This document shows positions 37,202 through 55,712 of a stretch of DNA of 64,000 bases, piece by piece (position 1 is the stretch's first letter; each line of letters starts with the position of its first letter). The DNA comes from Erpobdella octoculata. Taxonomy: Eukaryota > Annelida > Clitellata > Hirudinida > Erpobdellidae. The position numbers and the translations under genes were made by a program. Under the pieces are notes generated by a model. It worked only from the letters and a program-made list of their open reading frames with translations, did not search any database and was not told the origin of the DNA. Location of the stretch: positions 30,401,906-30,465,905 of the forward strand of contig OZ022239.1 in assembly GCA_963978895.1 (NCBI GenBank). The letters are read 5' to 3'.

Positions 37202-38718
37202 AGTCCAGGAGAATTAAAAAAAGCTGGCATAATTGGAAGCAAAGCAGTTAGATATTTTGTTTTGTAGGTATATGTGTTAGCAACAATTAGTTAAAAATCC
37301 ACCCTTCCAACTCATCGTATAAAAAAATTACAGACGATTTTCAAAATTGGCCTTAAAATCGGTAAAATAATTGAATATGCCAGCTCTTTTAATCCAATTA
37401 GATGAAAATAACTAAAGTTTAAGCTGAATGCTTTATTGTTATTTATTGCATGATATACAAACATTAAAAATTATCAATAAAAAAAAATACAAATAAACTG
37501 ATTTATGGAGCCGTTTTTCCCTAAAATATATAATATATCAGCTCTTAAAATCCATTTAAATAAAAATAACTCAATCTATAGATGAAAACTACCTAATGCA
37601 AAATATACATAAGTTAAAATTTGTCTCGCAACATTATATACAGATACAAATAAACTACTTTATTGTGCCGTTTTTGACTAAATGTGCAAAATAAATTTAG
37701 ATTATTATGAAAATTGCATGTTACATACTATTTAATATACACATATTAAAAAGCATACATATAAATCCATAAATAATTTCCAATTTCAACATACAATAAA
37801 AAAAACAAACAGAAAAACAACAAAAACACCTAAAAATAACAATTTCTTTATTTCCCGCGTAGCGTGTTATATAACCTTATAACTATTACCACGGCGGTAG
37901 GCGCCAGTATGCGATCTTTTTATTAATTTTATTTTTTACACTATATAGTATATTCAAACTCAGAATTTGTACCTTTATTTAAAATATTAGTAAAATAAAA
38001 AAAAAATATATTGAAACTTTTTATGCGACCACCTAGGATAGGGGTAGGGATAGGGTTATGGGTAGGGATAGGGTTATGGGTAGGGTTAGGAGTAGGGTAA
38101 GGGTTAGGGTAGGGTAAGGAAGGGTAGGGTAAGGAAGGGTAGGGTAAGGAAGGGTAGGGTAAGGTAAGGGTAGGGTAAGGTTAGGATTAGGGGTAGAGTT
38201 TCATTTTAATACGGGATTGCAATTTTACAGATTGCAATCACGGCGAACCGCCGGGGCAATAGCAGCGACTTTATATAAAGTGACTAGCGGGGTTTACTTC
38301 GTTGTTTCTCTCGCCTTTTGTTCTTTATCGTTTTACATAGAAAAAGTTTTAAAATTAAAATTTATTTTTTTTTTTATACTGAGTTTGTTTTTAAATAAAA
38401 TTTTATTATAAACTAATTTTATTTATTTTTTATTCATTTCATTCATACGATCATCGTACCTCACCACTCACAACTGCGATGTAAATAGTGCTTGGAAGGG
38501 TACTACTTACCGTTTTCAAAGTCTCTCAAATTACGATAAATTTTTTTTTTTTAAATTAAATTTGGTATTAAATTTGTTTTTTTTAGAGGTTATTGTAACA
38601 AAATAAAAATAATACGACTATTTTTTCGGCACGGGCCGTCCGTAGGAAAGATTACCAAACAAAATATCTAACTGCTTTGCTTCCAATTATGCCAGCTTTT
38701 TTTAAATTCTCCTGGACT
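37202..38718. mobile_element. DNA transposon relic with about 63-bp TIRs
   Basis: AGTCCAGGAGAATT...AAAAGCTGGCATAATTGG...GCAGTTAGATATTTTG at 37202-37265 is matched in inverse at 38657-38718. I could not read a clear duplication, so the superfamily is open. Inside are a degenerate telomere-like array (38038-38190) and a segment with GGCGAACCGCCGGGGCAATAG, which it shares with 59528-59575. No transposase is seen. Confidence 0.65.
38038..38190 (+). repeat. Degenerate telomere-like array
   Basis: About 25 units of GGGTAGGGATAGGGTTATG, GGGTTAGG and AAGGAAGGGTAGGGT types, all variants of TTAGGG. It is inside a transposon relic, so it is an internal array and not a chromosome end. A small trace (AGGGTTAGGGTTATGG) is at 59469. 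Confidence 0.85.
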
Positions 38719-38900
38719 AAATAGGCCTTTTGGTCTGCGCCTGCATACATTAGACTTCAAAGATAATTTTACACTTCCCGCTCCAATTTTTGTTAGAAAA
38801 CCATTTTTTAGATCGATAAAAGACTAGATGAATGCTAAATATAAATTTAATTTATGACTTTTAATATTGATGAATGAATACATAAAATAGCTAAGCTCAC

Positions 38901-39013
38901 TTATCCGGCGTCGGATATTTAACAAAAACATTATATTTAGGATTTGCGTCTATTTGTTCTCTCAGTTTTCTCCTTTTCAACAAAAAATCTTCAAAATCAT
39001 CTGACTGTATCAT
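38901..39013 (-). CDS. NKAP: Candidate first coding exon of NKAP
   Basis: From ATG at 39013 the minus strand reads MIQSDDFEDFLLKRRKLREQ and on to YPTPDK, ending at a GTGAGC donor with two bases of a codon left. The first confirmed NKAP exon (32570) needs exactly two bases. The joined reading frame of all six exons is 798 nt, a multiple of three. The charged RR..RE.I segment followed by a short hydrophobic patch loosely resembles the conserved region before the basic repeats of NKAP. It could instead be an unrelated gene. Intron 1 would be 6.3 kb and full of transposons. Confidence 0.45.
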
Positions 39014-39478
39014 TTTTTAAATTGTAATATAGGCGATAATGTGGGACAATTCTCATAATATACAATATATTGTGAAGGTAAACTGCAATAACCATCTACA
39101 GTTAACGAAATTTATTGTAAGTTAAAATGCAAATTAAAAATAATATGTAAACAATTTTTAATTTTTTAAAAGTAAAATTTATAAATTATAAATATCTATA
39201 ACTCCAACATCCTCTCAACTACTCAAAATTGTAATTTATGTTACATCCATTTTTACTTCTAATTAAATTTTTTTTAATTATCGGTAACAGGCTTCTTTTT
39301 GTTTTGACTTTAATTTGTCAATTCCTGTTATTTAATTTTTTCCTTTGAAGAAAAATCGGCGTTGTTTACTCTTTCCCCGTGGTCTTGATAGACTTAATTT
39401 GAGTGTAAATGTAAATGCATTGCGTAAGTTAGATGGGTCGTGTTTTAAACTTGACTTAAAGTCTAAGTCTTGAACAGT
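39014..39478. promoter_or_regulatory. Shared upstream region of NMNAT and the divergent minus-strand gene
   Basis: 465 bp separate two opposed start codons. The sequence is AT-rich without a transposon I can recognise. No TATA or initiator is convincing. A bidirectional promoter is inferred from layout only. Confidence 0.4.
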
Positions 39479-44734
<5,256 letters not shown>

Positions 44735-45024
44735 GGTGGTGTTTGGATGAGGCTTCTTGATTTCAACTTTCCTTCACTTACAAGCGCATCCTTTATTTAA
44801 TCTTTTTGTTTTAGTTTCCATTTTTGAGTTTAAGTTTTTTTTTTTTGTTAAAGGGAAATTTTATGGCTAACCTTAGTGGTGTAATCTCAAAGTTGTAAAA
44901 TTTTTTAAGAAAGTATTTCATTTTAACTGTGAATTTGTATTCAAATATTAAATATTAGTTCTACATTGAGGCTTCTTGTAATAGTTGTTTCTTTGTTTAG
45001 CAACTGAGTATAAAACGTTTGCAG

Positions 45025-45487
45025 TGAAGTGTTAGACGATTTTAGACAATTGATGGAAATTTTGGACGAAAGCTCAACTGCCGTTGGATTTGCTTTTAAA
45101 AAAGAAAAAAATTATAGCTTGAAACATCCCGATATGCCACAAAACTTGAAAAACCCGTGTTCGTACCATCATTATTATGTATGCTGTTGTTGTTGGTTCC
45201 TTGACGACAATCCATTACTGGATGTTGGCGGTTCGTCCTTCCAGCATCATCATCATTACCACCTCCCTCCTCATCCGCACACGTCTTTGCATAGCAATAT
45301 CCACCATTGTCATCCTTTGAGTGTTCCAGCTGACCAACAACATTCTGAAGTTCTTGGAAAATGTCTTCCTCAAAAGCTTGCCGACGTGTTTCGTTTGAAG
45401 AATAAAGCTGAAAACATTCCTGCTGGGCCGGTGTGGGAGCTCAGAGATACGCAAAAATTTCCTGTTCGAAATGAAACCAATGTTTAA
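45025..45487 (+). CDS. Possible alternative last exon of NMNAT (C-terminal extension)
   Basis: After an acceptor ACGTTTGCAG the sequence stays open for 153 codons. It joins in frame to NMNAT exon 8 if the GTAAGG at 44731-44736, which overlaps the NMNAT stop, is used as a donor. The first 45 residues (DDFRQLMEILDESSTAVG) look like ordinary protein; later parts are His-, Cys- and Pro-rich. The opposite strand also has an open, protein-like frame (ETRRQAFEEDIFQELQNVVG), so coding strand is not certain. A stronger-looking acceptor at 45000 would give an early stop. Confidence 0.35.
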
Positions 45488-46425
45488 CATAGTGGTTTTT
45501 AGGAAATTTGGGCTTAGTAGCAATTACTCGATCGAAAATGTTCATTTAGGTTTAAAAAGCTGAATCACACTTCTTCGAATTTTTAGGCGACTAAACCCTG
45601 ATATTTTAACAGATTCGGTTAGTATTGCAGTAAGTTCCAAACTATGTTAAATGCTAGAATTTACTGGCAGCAGATTTTAAAAGACTGTTCTGTTATATGG
45701 TATGTTAGTAAATTGTATTCAAAAATTTTTACTAAGTGGCATTTTTATGTATTTTAAAGTGTTTTCTTGTTGTTTTGCAATGAACAATTATGTTATAGGG
45801 TGCATTGATTGAATTGTGAATCTCAGGACATGCATGTCTCAATTTATTTAATTAGATGATAATAATAATAAAAATTATTAATTGATTCTCTTTTTTCTTC
45901 TTCCTCACAGTTTTTTGAGAATTATGCATATAATTTGCAATAAACATGTGTTCTCCAAATTAGTGACTTAGTTTCATATCTACTCATAGATCATTAGTTA
46001 CATCGATGAATACATAAGTAATACAGCAATTGTTTTTCCTTTGTACAAGTATGAAGAACTTAAAGCTCCATAATTTTGTCTTAGTTTGCATTTCTGAGAT
46101 GTTATATAAAACATTTTTTTATGGTGAGGTAATATAAAAAAATAATATAGTTTGTTTCTTCATAGAAATAGTATTCTTGTAATTAAATGGTTTGTTGTTA
46201 ACAGTAATAATTTCCAGTTATTGACAATTATCAGAAACTGTATTGGGGTAAGGTAAAGAAAGAACAGCAAAGAAGTGGAAATACTTTTATAAATGTATAT
46301 TTATTTGTGTTTCTATAAAAAGTTCTTTTGACAGATTTTTTTTAGCCATCTTACTTTTTATTTGATCAATCAAAAGTTTCTTTTAATGAGACATTCAAAT
46401 TAGCAATGAATTCAGACCCCTGGCC
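45488..46425. other. AT-rich DNA, NMNAT 3' region
   Basis: No gene or clear repeat. It may contain the 3' UTR of NMNAT; AATAAA-like signals are common but not decisive. Confidence 0.4.
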
Positions 46426-46439
46426 GGTCTTCTATGCCC

Positions 46440-47045
46440 AAAAAACTCGAGTTTGAATGCCTTCGGCGTAAGCCCCCAGGCCAAATCGGAGGGTCCTGCA
46501 ATTTTTCCAAATTCTATGAGTTTTTTTGGGTAGGGGGTGGGGGTGCTACATTTATTCATAAAATTATTTTTTTTACAATTGCTTTAACTGGTTTAAGACT
46601 GATTTTGACTATCTTCAGTTTGTAGTCTTTATTTTCTATCATTAATAAATTGTAAAAGATACCAAATCCTACACGTTTTGACGTTTACACTATCTTCATT
46701 CTGCAGTTTTTTTTATATCTTTTACAATTTATTAATGATAGAAAATAAAGACTACAAACTGAAATCGGAAGGCCCTGCGATTTTTCTAAATATAAAAGGT
46801 TTGTCTTTGGGTGGGGGGGAGTCGTGCTACATTTATTCATAAACTTATTTTTTTTACAATTACTTTAACTGGTTTGAGACTGATTTTGACTATCTTCAGT
46901 TTGTAGTCTTTATTTTCTATCATTAACAAATTCTTAAAGATACCAAAAAAACTGCAGACTGAAGATAGTCAAAAAAAAATTTCGCCTGCGACGGGCTTTT
47001 TTTTGCACTTGACCCCCCCAGCATTTTCTGCTGGTTGCGCCCCTG
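46440..47045. mobile_element. hAT MITE, related to 60594-60934, with internal inverted repeat
   Basis: It ends CTGCTGGTTGCGCCCCTG, as the copy at 60594-60934 does, and shares GGTGCTACATTTATTCATAAA and GACTATCTTCAG segments. It contains two partial copies in tandem. CAGTTTGTAGTCTTTATTTTC at about 46616-46661 is inversely repeated over 46 bp at 46716-46761. The left end and duplication are not clear. Confidence 0.6.
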
Positions 47046-47489
47046 CAAGCAGAAATCTTCCATCTCCCCCTGTGAATTGGTGTTCGAATCATGTGCAACA
47101 GTCTCAATATTTTCTGCGGATCAAATGTAATGATGTAACATGCTGTGGAGCAAGACGAACCAACTATAATAAACTATTTCCCAAACGCTGTTCATTCCAG
47201 CTCCGGTACTTTTTATTAGTCATGAAGCAGGCGTCATTGCTGCAGCTATTGGTAGTAGTAGTGGTACTTATGGATCACTGTTCCAGAGGCCTGCACTGAT
47301 TGGTCTGGAGCCCGATCACAGTTCAAGGACGTAAATCCAGCATTTTCCAGGGGGGGTGGGGCAAAATTTTCCCGCCATTACATAGCTTACCGACAGGGTT
47401 ACCTGGTGTTGCTCAGGATTTTTTGCTTAGTTTTTCTCCCCAGAGTATCAACTGATATTTTTTGGGTATTATGCCTCGTTTTTGGAAAA

Positions 47490-47700
47490 TGACCACACCA
47501 AACCACATTAAACTGCTTTAAACAACACTGCACCACACCAAGCCGCATCAAACCGCATTCAACTGCACCAAGCGTACCAAATTGCACCAAACTGCATTAA
47601 ACTGTTTTAAATCACACTGCAGAAGCACACCACACCGCCCCTAACTGCATTAAACTGGTTTAAACGCACTGCACCACACTGCATCAAGCCCGACCAAGCA
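47490..47700 (+). repeat. Diverged CACCA-type satellite
   Basis: Units such as CACACCAAGCCGCATCAAACC and TTAAACTGCTTTAAACCAC, the same family as the large array at 54122-55490. Non-coding. Confidence 0.75.
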
Positions 47701-48049
47701 ATTAAAAACAGACACATCTCCTGTATTCAGGCCCGTAGCTAGCGGGGAAACTGGGGACTGCACCCCCCACTAAAAATGTAAGCCCCATCACTAGAATATT
47801 TGGCAGTTTTTTTCACCTTATTTACACCTAAGCCAGCCAAGTGATGATGAAGTTACGATCCGGAGTTTAAATTTAAATATAAATGTATTAAATTAAATAA
47901 AAAATAAATAAAGTCGAGATAATAGATGAACCATTGCTACAACCCATACGAAAAAAAGCAAAAGTTACAGAGTAGCACGCTACGTGATTCTGTAGTTATG
48001 TCTACTCTCGGACAGAGTGATGAGCAAGAGTCGCCAGAATGTCAACTAC

Positions 48050-49137
48050 CTCTCAATTGGATTCGCTCTTATTTGAGTGAACGAGTCTCGCACGTTAAAA
48101 TAAACAATACAGATTCTCTAAAAACACCTATTTCCTGTGGCGTACCACAAGGGTCAGTCCTAGGGCCGATCCTCTTCATGATGTACACCAGCGAGCTTGA
48201 AGACATAATTGCTGGTCATGGACTCAGTAGTCACTTTTTCGCAGATGACACTCAAATCTACGGCCATTGTCGGCCTGGAGAGAGTACGGCACTCCAAACC
48301 ACCATCTCCGCCTGTATAAACTCCAGCAAATCTGAAGCCATCTGGTTTACAACTAGAAGCCAGAAACTTCATCTTCCAAAAGATCCAGTTCGAATAGGTC
48401 TTGACATGGTGCAGCCGTCTGTGTCTGTTCGAAATCTTGGCATCTATCTTGATGCTGATCTGTCATCAAAAACACACATCAAAAACACTGTTCGTGCATG
48501 TTTCAATGTATTACGGCAGATAAAAAGTGTGGCAACCTCTCTCCCAACAAATTCTCAAAAAATACTTGTAACTTCCCTCGTTTTAAGCAAACTTGATTAT
48601 GGTAACTCTATCCTGGTTGGGTCACCCAAACACCACATCAATCGTCTCCGTTCGGTTATTAATGCTGCAGCACGTCTGGTTACCGGTGCTCGCAAATGCG
48701 ATCACATTAGTCCAGTTCTCGCCGACCTACACTGGCTGCCAGTGGACAAAAGAATAAAATTCAAGTTGGCGCTACTGGTATACAAATCTCTTAATAAACT
48801 GGCTCCGAAATATCTGTCTTCTTCAATGAACTTCTGAATGAACTTCAATGAATGTCTGACTTCCCGGCCAGGAGGAGACTCAGATCCTCATCTTCGGCTT
48901 CACTCCATCTGCCAAGGACCAAAATGAAGACGGCTGGCGACCGCATGTTTGCTGTTGCCGGTTCCAGACTTTGGAACGAGCTTCCGACTACCATCACCTG
49001 CTCAGCGACGGTCGAAGAATTTCGAAAGAGTCTCAAAACGCATCTCTTCGTGGCCTAGAAGTCAACACTGACATTATGCCACGTTAAAAAATTATCAAAT
49101 TAAATTAAATTAAATTAAATTAAATTAAATTAAATTA
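48050..49137 (+). pseudogene. L2/CR1-like non-LTR retrotransposon, 5'-truncated
   Basis: The reverse transcriptase part reads WIRSYLSERV, CGVPQGSVLGPILFMMYTS and the catalytic FADDTQIYG, then SVRNLGIYLDADLS and the C-terminal RLVTGARKCDHISPVL and LHWLPVDKRIKFK. About 20 residues are deleted after ISACIN. A stop at 48835 and a frameshift precede the final AGDRMFAVAGSRLWNELP segment (to 49056). The 3' end is an (AAATT)n tail at 49095-49137, typical of L2-type elements. Truncated and inactive. Codons upstream of about 48050 are not of the element. Confidence 0.85.
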
Positions 49138-49148
49138 CACCAGAGTGG

Positions 49149-50522
<1,374 letters not shown>

Positions 50523-51436
50523 CTACGACCACAGAGAAAATCAATTTCCAATGAGGGAAAAAGCAAACTTGTACTTCTGGCATTTGAAAAATCGCTCTGT
50601 AAAGCAATTGATATGGATACCTTCTTGCAGAAGGTTTCTATTCAATCACGTCGCATTTTGCTGTAATTGTAATTTATCAAAATTTTTGATAAAAGTATGA
50701 ACACCTGTATCAAATACCAAGAATGCAATAATATAAAATCGGATTCAAATAATTGTCTTGCCAAAGATCGAACCACATTATAATGAAATGCACATTTTAG
50801 TTTAGCTTCTTATTTCAACCTACTACACATCAATTCATGTTTTACACATGAAAATTGTCATCAGTTTCATAATCTGTGCTTGAACTTAGTCTTACAATAC
50901 TATAATAATTTCAATCTTACAGTTTTAGAACAGAGAAAGAAGCTTATTCAGCTTAGCTGACAAACATTGGTTTTCGATTTTTGAATGACTCTCAATAATT
51001 CAAACTATTTTCATAATTTAGTATTTTTTGGTGCTATATTGACTATAACAGTATAACGGTTGTGTTAATCAATAATTAAATTTGATTCAGTGTTGTCATC
51101 CCATTGGTGTGCCATGCCCGCATCAAAAATCAAGATTGTGGATAACAACAAGCATACTATTATTTGACAAAATTGTCTATGAAAATTGTTAACTTTTGTT
51201 ATTACGAGCAACAATATTGCAATTCTTAGAAAACCTAAAATCACATAATAGGATATCCAAAATTGGATGCCATTTTGTGCCAAATGCTACAAAATGCTTT
51301 GGCGAATCTCCTTATCGTGAGGGGCTTCGCACCTTCGGCGCTCGCGCTCAGGCTTCTTCGGTGCCCTCGTTCGTCAGTAGCCCCCCTACTATTTTTCATA
51401 GCACCCCCACTCACTAAATCCTGCCTACGGGCCTGC
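50523..51436. other. AT-rich DNA ending in a hAT terminus
   Basis: No gene seen. From about 51295 it becomes GC-rich and ends CCTGCCTACGGGCCTG (51421-51436), a hAT-type terminus. A similar start CAGGCCCGTAGC is at 47729. Confidence 0.45.
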
Positions 51437-51439
51437 CTG

Positions 51440-53700
51440 TATTTAAGAAAAACGACCTGTTCCATACGCCACTCTTCCAGCATTAAATGCAGAAATTGAC
51501 AGGCTGTTACAGCAAGACATCATTTCACCTGTAGACCATTCGGACTGGGCTGCACCAATGGTTCAATACGCCTATGCGCTGATTTTTCCACAGGGCTCAA
51601 CGATGCTCTTATGCTTCATCAACATCCTCTCCCGACAGCTGAAGATATTTTCGCAAAATTAAATGAAGGCACAATCTTTTCACAACTTGATTTTGCGGAA
51701 GCCTACTTACAGATCGAAATGGAAGACAAGTCAAAAGAACTTTTGACCATCAATACACACAGAGGGTTGTTCCGATACATTCGCTTGCCATTTGGAGTAA
51801 AGTTTGCACCCGGCATTTTCCAGCAAGTCATGGATTCATGATATCCGGACTCAACGGCGTCGCAGCATACCTCGATGATGTCATTGTTACGGGCAACACC
51901 TTAGATGAACACAGAAATAATCTTGAAGCACTGTTCAAAAGAATTTCTTCTTATGGATTTTGCTTACGTTTAGAAAAATGTCATTTTGCAATGCCAAGAA
52001 TAACCTATTTAGGTAACGTTTTGTCATCTCTAGGCCGTCAGCCTGATCCTAGAAAAATTGAAGCAATTACAGCTATGCCGCCACCGAAAGACATTGCTCA
52101 GGCTGGTTCTTTTTTGGGACTTATTAGTTACTATTCAGCATTCGTTCCTAACCTGCGCCAACTCCGAGCACCCTTAGATGCTCTACTCAAGAAAGATGCT
52201 AGCTTCACTTGGACTACCGAGTGCCAGTCTGCTTTTGACAAAACCAAAGACGTTTTCACATCCGATTTACTGTTAACTCATTTTGACCTCAACCAAGAGA
52301 TAGTTGTTGCAGTAGATGCTTGCGATTACGGAATCGGAGCGGTAATATCTCACTGGTTTAAAGATGTTGCTCATGTTAGTCGAGCGCTAACAGATGCCGA
52401 ACGAAAATATGGACAAATTGAAAAGGAAGGGCTTGCAATCATATTCGCTGTACGAAAGTTTCACAAATATATCTGTGGTCAAACATTTACTCTTCTCACT
52501 GACCACAAACCACTTTTATCAATTTTCGGTCCCAAGAAAGGCATACCTGCATACAGAGCAAATCGGCTCCAACGCTGGGCACTAATACCTCTAGCATATA
52601 TCTTCCAGATTAAATACCGTAACACATCCCCGGATGCACTGTCTCGACTAATTTCATCTATGATGGTTCCTGAAGAAGACGTAATAGTTGCATCAATTAA
52701 TTTTGACATTGATTCTACATTCTCAGATGCCATCAAAACTCTTCCAGTTAATAGCACAGACATCTTCCGTACTACAGCAAGTGATGCCACCTTTAAACAA
52801 ATTTACAATTTTGCTCAGACAGGACACTGGCCAAAGAAACCGGCACCACAACTTTCTCGCTTCTGCGCACTACGTCGTGAAATCTCAGCCCCTAATGAAT
52901 GTTTATTTTTTGGCTCCAGAGTCATCATACCAGCAGCATTACAACAATGAATCTTGAAGATTCTCCACACCGGAGTTCTCGAATGAAAGCATTAGCAAGG
53001 GAACACGTCTACTGGACAAACATCGATAAAGACATTGAAGATGCTGTACGTCGATGTCATTCCTGCCAGACTGCTGCTAAATTACCGGCTAAACATTCAA
53101 TCTGTCCTTGGCCACCAGAATCATCTCCATGGAGTAGAATCCATATAAACTTCGCAGGTCCACTTAATGGGAAAATGTACTTGATAATTGTTGATGCCTT
53201 CTCTAAATAGCCGGAAGTCATCGAAATGACTTCTACCACTACCTCAGCAACTCTGAAAGAGCTCCGACATTTGTTCGCACAATTTGGTTACCCTAAAACT
53301 ATTGTGTCTGACAATGGCACACAATTTTGTAGTTCTAATTTTCAGGTTTTCTACAGAGAACATGGTATCACCCATGTACGATCTCCACCTTTCCATCCGC
53401 AGTCAAAACTTCCTAAATCGAAAGCCTCGAACACTTCTAGATCTGCTCATCACAGAAGTGGACTCTAAAAGTACCAACACCACTAAAGATTCCAAACAAA
53501 ACGACCAAGGCTCAAGGAAGTTCAATTCAGGAGACTTGGTCTACGTCCAAGATTATTATCCAAGACGACCCGCATGAACATCAGGCAAAGTGAGTGGACG
53601 AAAAGGCCGTGTCATGTATGATGTAATCGTAGAGGGCCGCACATGGCGAAGACACATCAACCAGATGCGACCCCGAAAAGACATTACAGTGACAACCCTG
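51440..53700 (+). pseudogene. Ty3/gypsy pol: RT, RNase H, integrase (broken)
   Basis: A diverged relative of the pol at 21620. RT begins in shifted frames at 51440; the main frame has LPTAEDIFAKLNEG, FAEAYLQIEMEDKSKELL and LPFGVKFAPGIFQ. A one-base loss at 51836 separates it from the part with catalytic YLDDVIVTG. RNase H is well kept (VVAVDACDYGIGAV, ERKYGQIEKEGLAIIF, LLTDHKPLLSIFG). Integrase (52960-53450) has the zinc-binding region ending CHSCQ, but the first catalytic Asp is Asn (HINFAGP), a stop follows IVDAFSK, and the block with the catalytic Glu after HPQS is deleted. A tail region reaches to 53700. Confidence 0.88.
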
Positions 53701-53925
53701 CTACACACGTTTGAATTGCCGCTGTTTTCATAAGTGAAACCCAGAAAAGTGCCTCAGAAAAACTGGACACACCAGTACCACCATCTTTAAAGGAAGTACA
53801 CCAACCAGCTCCATCAAAAGCTAGGTCATCTCAGAAACAAAGACACCGACGTCCACCAAACCGTCTAGTGATGAGCATCCAAATAAAGAACTACCCCACA
53901 GAACCTTTACACTAAAGGGGGGAGG

Positions 53926-54121
53926 TGTTGTGACATACTATTAAATAATTGTCTATTTAATTAGATATCTATTTTTTATCTTGTATGGACACGAGTTTCG
54001 TGTAGTTCCGCCTTCTTTGTCTTTTGTTGTTCTGATTGCCATCGTGCTGTTCGTGTCTCGTATCTCGATAATAAACGTTCATTGTTTGTATGCTAATTAT
54101 AATATAACCGACGTTATAACA
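53926..54121 (+). repeat. Ty3/gypsy 3' LTR, 196 bp
   Basis: After the purine tract AAAGGGGGGAGG, the LTR begins TGTTGTGACATACTATT and ends CGTTATAACA. AATAAA is at about 54070. No matching 5' LTR is seen in the window, so the element is 5'-truncated. It directly abuts the CACCA satellite. Confidence 0.8.
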
Positions 54122-55490
54122 CTAACCGCACCAAGCGCACCAAACTGCACCAAACCGCTTTAAACTGCTTTAAACCACACTGTACCACACCACACCACAC
54201 CACACTGCACCACACCGCCCAGGCCGCACCAAACTGAACCAAACCGCACCAAGCCGCATTAAACTGCTTCAAACCATACTGCACCACACTACACCACAAC
54301 GCACCAAGCCGCACCAAATCGCAATAAACTGCTTTAAGCCTCACTGCACCACACCACACCACACCACACCACACCACACCACACCACACCACACCACACC
54401 ACACCACACCACACCACACCACACCACACCACACCACACCACACCACACCACACCACACCACACCACACCACACCACACCACACCACATCACACCACACC
54501 ACACCACACCACACCACACCACACCACATTACACCACACCACACCACATCACACCACATCACACCACACCGCACCACACCGCACCAAGCCGCGCCAAACT
54601 GCACCACACCACACCACATCGCTCCACATCGCAACAAACCGCACCAAGCTGCACCAAGCAGTACGACTTGGTGCGGTGTGATACGGTGTGGTGCGGTGTG
54701 GTACGGTGTGGTACAATGTGGTACAGGTTAAAAGCAGTTTAATGAGATTTGAAGCAGGTTAGTGCATTTTCTGCTGTTTGGCGCTGCTTGTTGTGGTTTG
54801 GTGCGGTGTGGTACGGTGCAGTATGGTTAGGTGTGGTGCAGAATAGTTTAAAGCAGTTTAATGCGGTTTGAAGCAATTTAGTGCAGTGTGGTACGGTGTG
54901 GTGGAATGTTATGCAGTGTGGTGTGGTGTGGTATAGTGTGGTTTAAAGCAGTTTAATAGGGTTTGAAGCAGTTTATTGCGTTTTCTCCGGCTTGGTGCGG
55001 CTTGGTGTGGTGTGGTACGGTGTGGTGCAGTGTGGTGCGGTGTGCTGCAATGTGGTTTAAATCAGTTTAATGAGATTTGAAGAAGTTTAGTGCGGTTTGG
55101 TATGGTTTCGGTGGTAAGGTACGGTTGGTGTTGGTGCGGTGTTATGCGTGTTGTTTGGGTCATTTGGTTCGGTTTGGTGCTGTTTGTTGCAGTTTGGCGC
55201 GGTTTGGGCGGTGTTGAGCAGTGTGGTGCGATGTGGTGCGGTGTTGTTTGAGATGGTTTGGTGCTGTAGGGTGCGGTGTGGTGCTGTGGGATGTTGTGTT
55301 GTTTGGTGCGGTGCGGTGTGGTTTGTTTTGGCGCAGTTTGGAGCGGTTTGGTGCTGTTTGGTGCGGTTTGGTGCGTGCGGTGTTGTTTGGGGTGGCTTAA
55401 TGTGGTGTGGTGTGGCGTGGTGTGGTTTGGGGCGGTTTAATATGGTGTGGTGTGGTGTGGTGCAATGTGGTGCGGTGCGGTGTAGTGTTA
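54122..55490. repeat. Large inverted satellite: CACCA units then TGGTG units
   Basis: 54122-54658 is C-rich: a pure (CCACA)n core at 54340-54560 with AAGCCGCACCAAACTGC-type flanks. At about 54660 the strand switches, and 54662-55490 carries the complementary G-rich units (TGGTGCGGTGTGG, TTTAAAGCAGTTTAATG). The whole is an imperfect palindrome of about 1.4 kb with strong strand asymmetry in each arm. Non-coding; Val-Trp-Cys-Gly frames are artefacts. Confidence 0.9.
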
Positions 55491-55712
55491 TTCTAATATC
55501 TATTTCATGAATTAGGAAAATAAAATAAAATTATGGTTCGAAATTCTAATTTAAAAAATACTTTATGTTATGTTTATATGCCAGATTAGTAAATCTGCTA
55601 TTGTAACTATTGCAACCAAAAACTAAATAAATGATACCATCACTTCAATATTACTCCTACCTTACAAGTTTTTTATAGTTTCAACCTCATCCTAATTTTT
55701 CTTGATTAACAG

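Noticed and set aside
38038..38190. Chromosome end or fusion point
   Set aside because: The telomere-like array is short, degenerate, lies inside a TIR element and has ordinary genic sequence on both sides.
54114..54637. Val-Trp-Cys-Gly repeat frames on the minus strand
   Set aside because: By-product of the (CCACA)n satellite, open in more than one frame.
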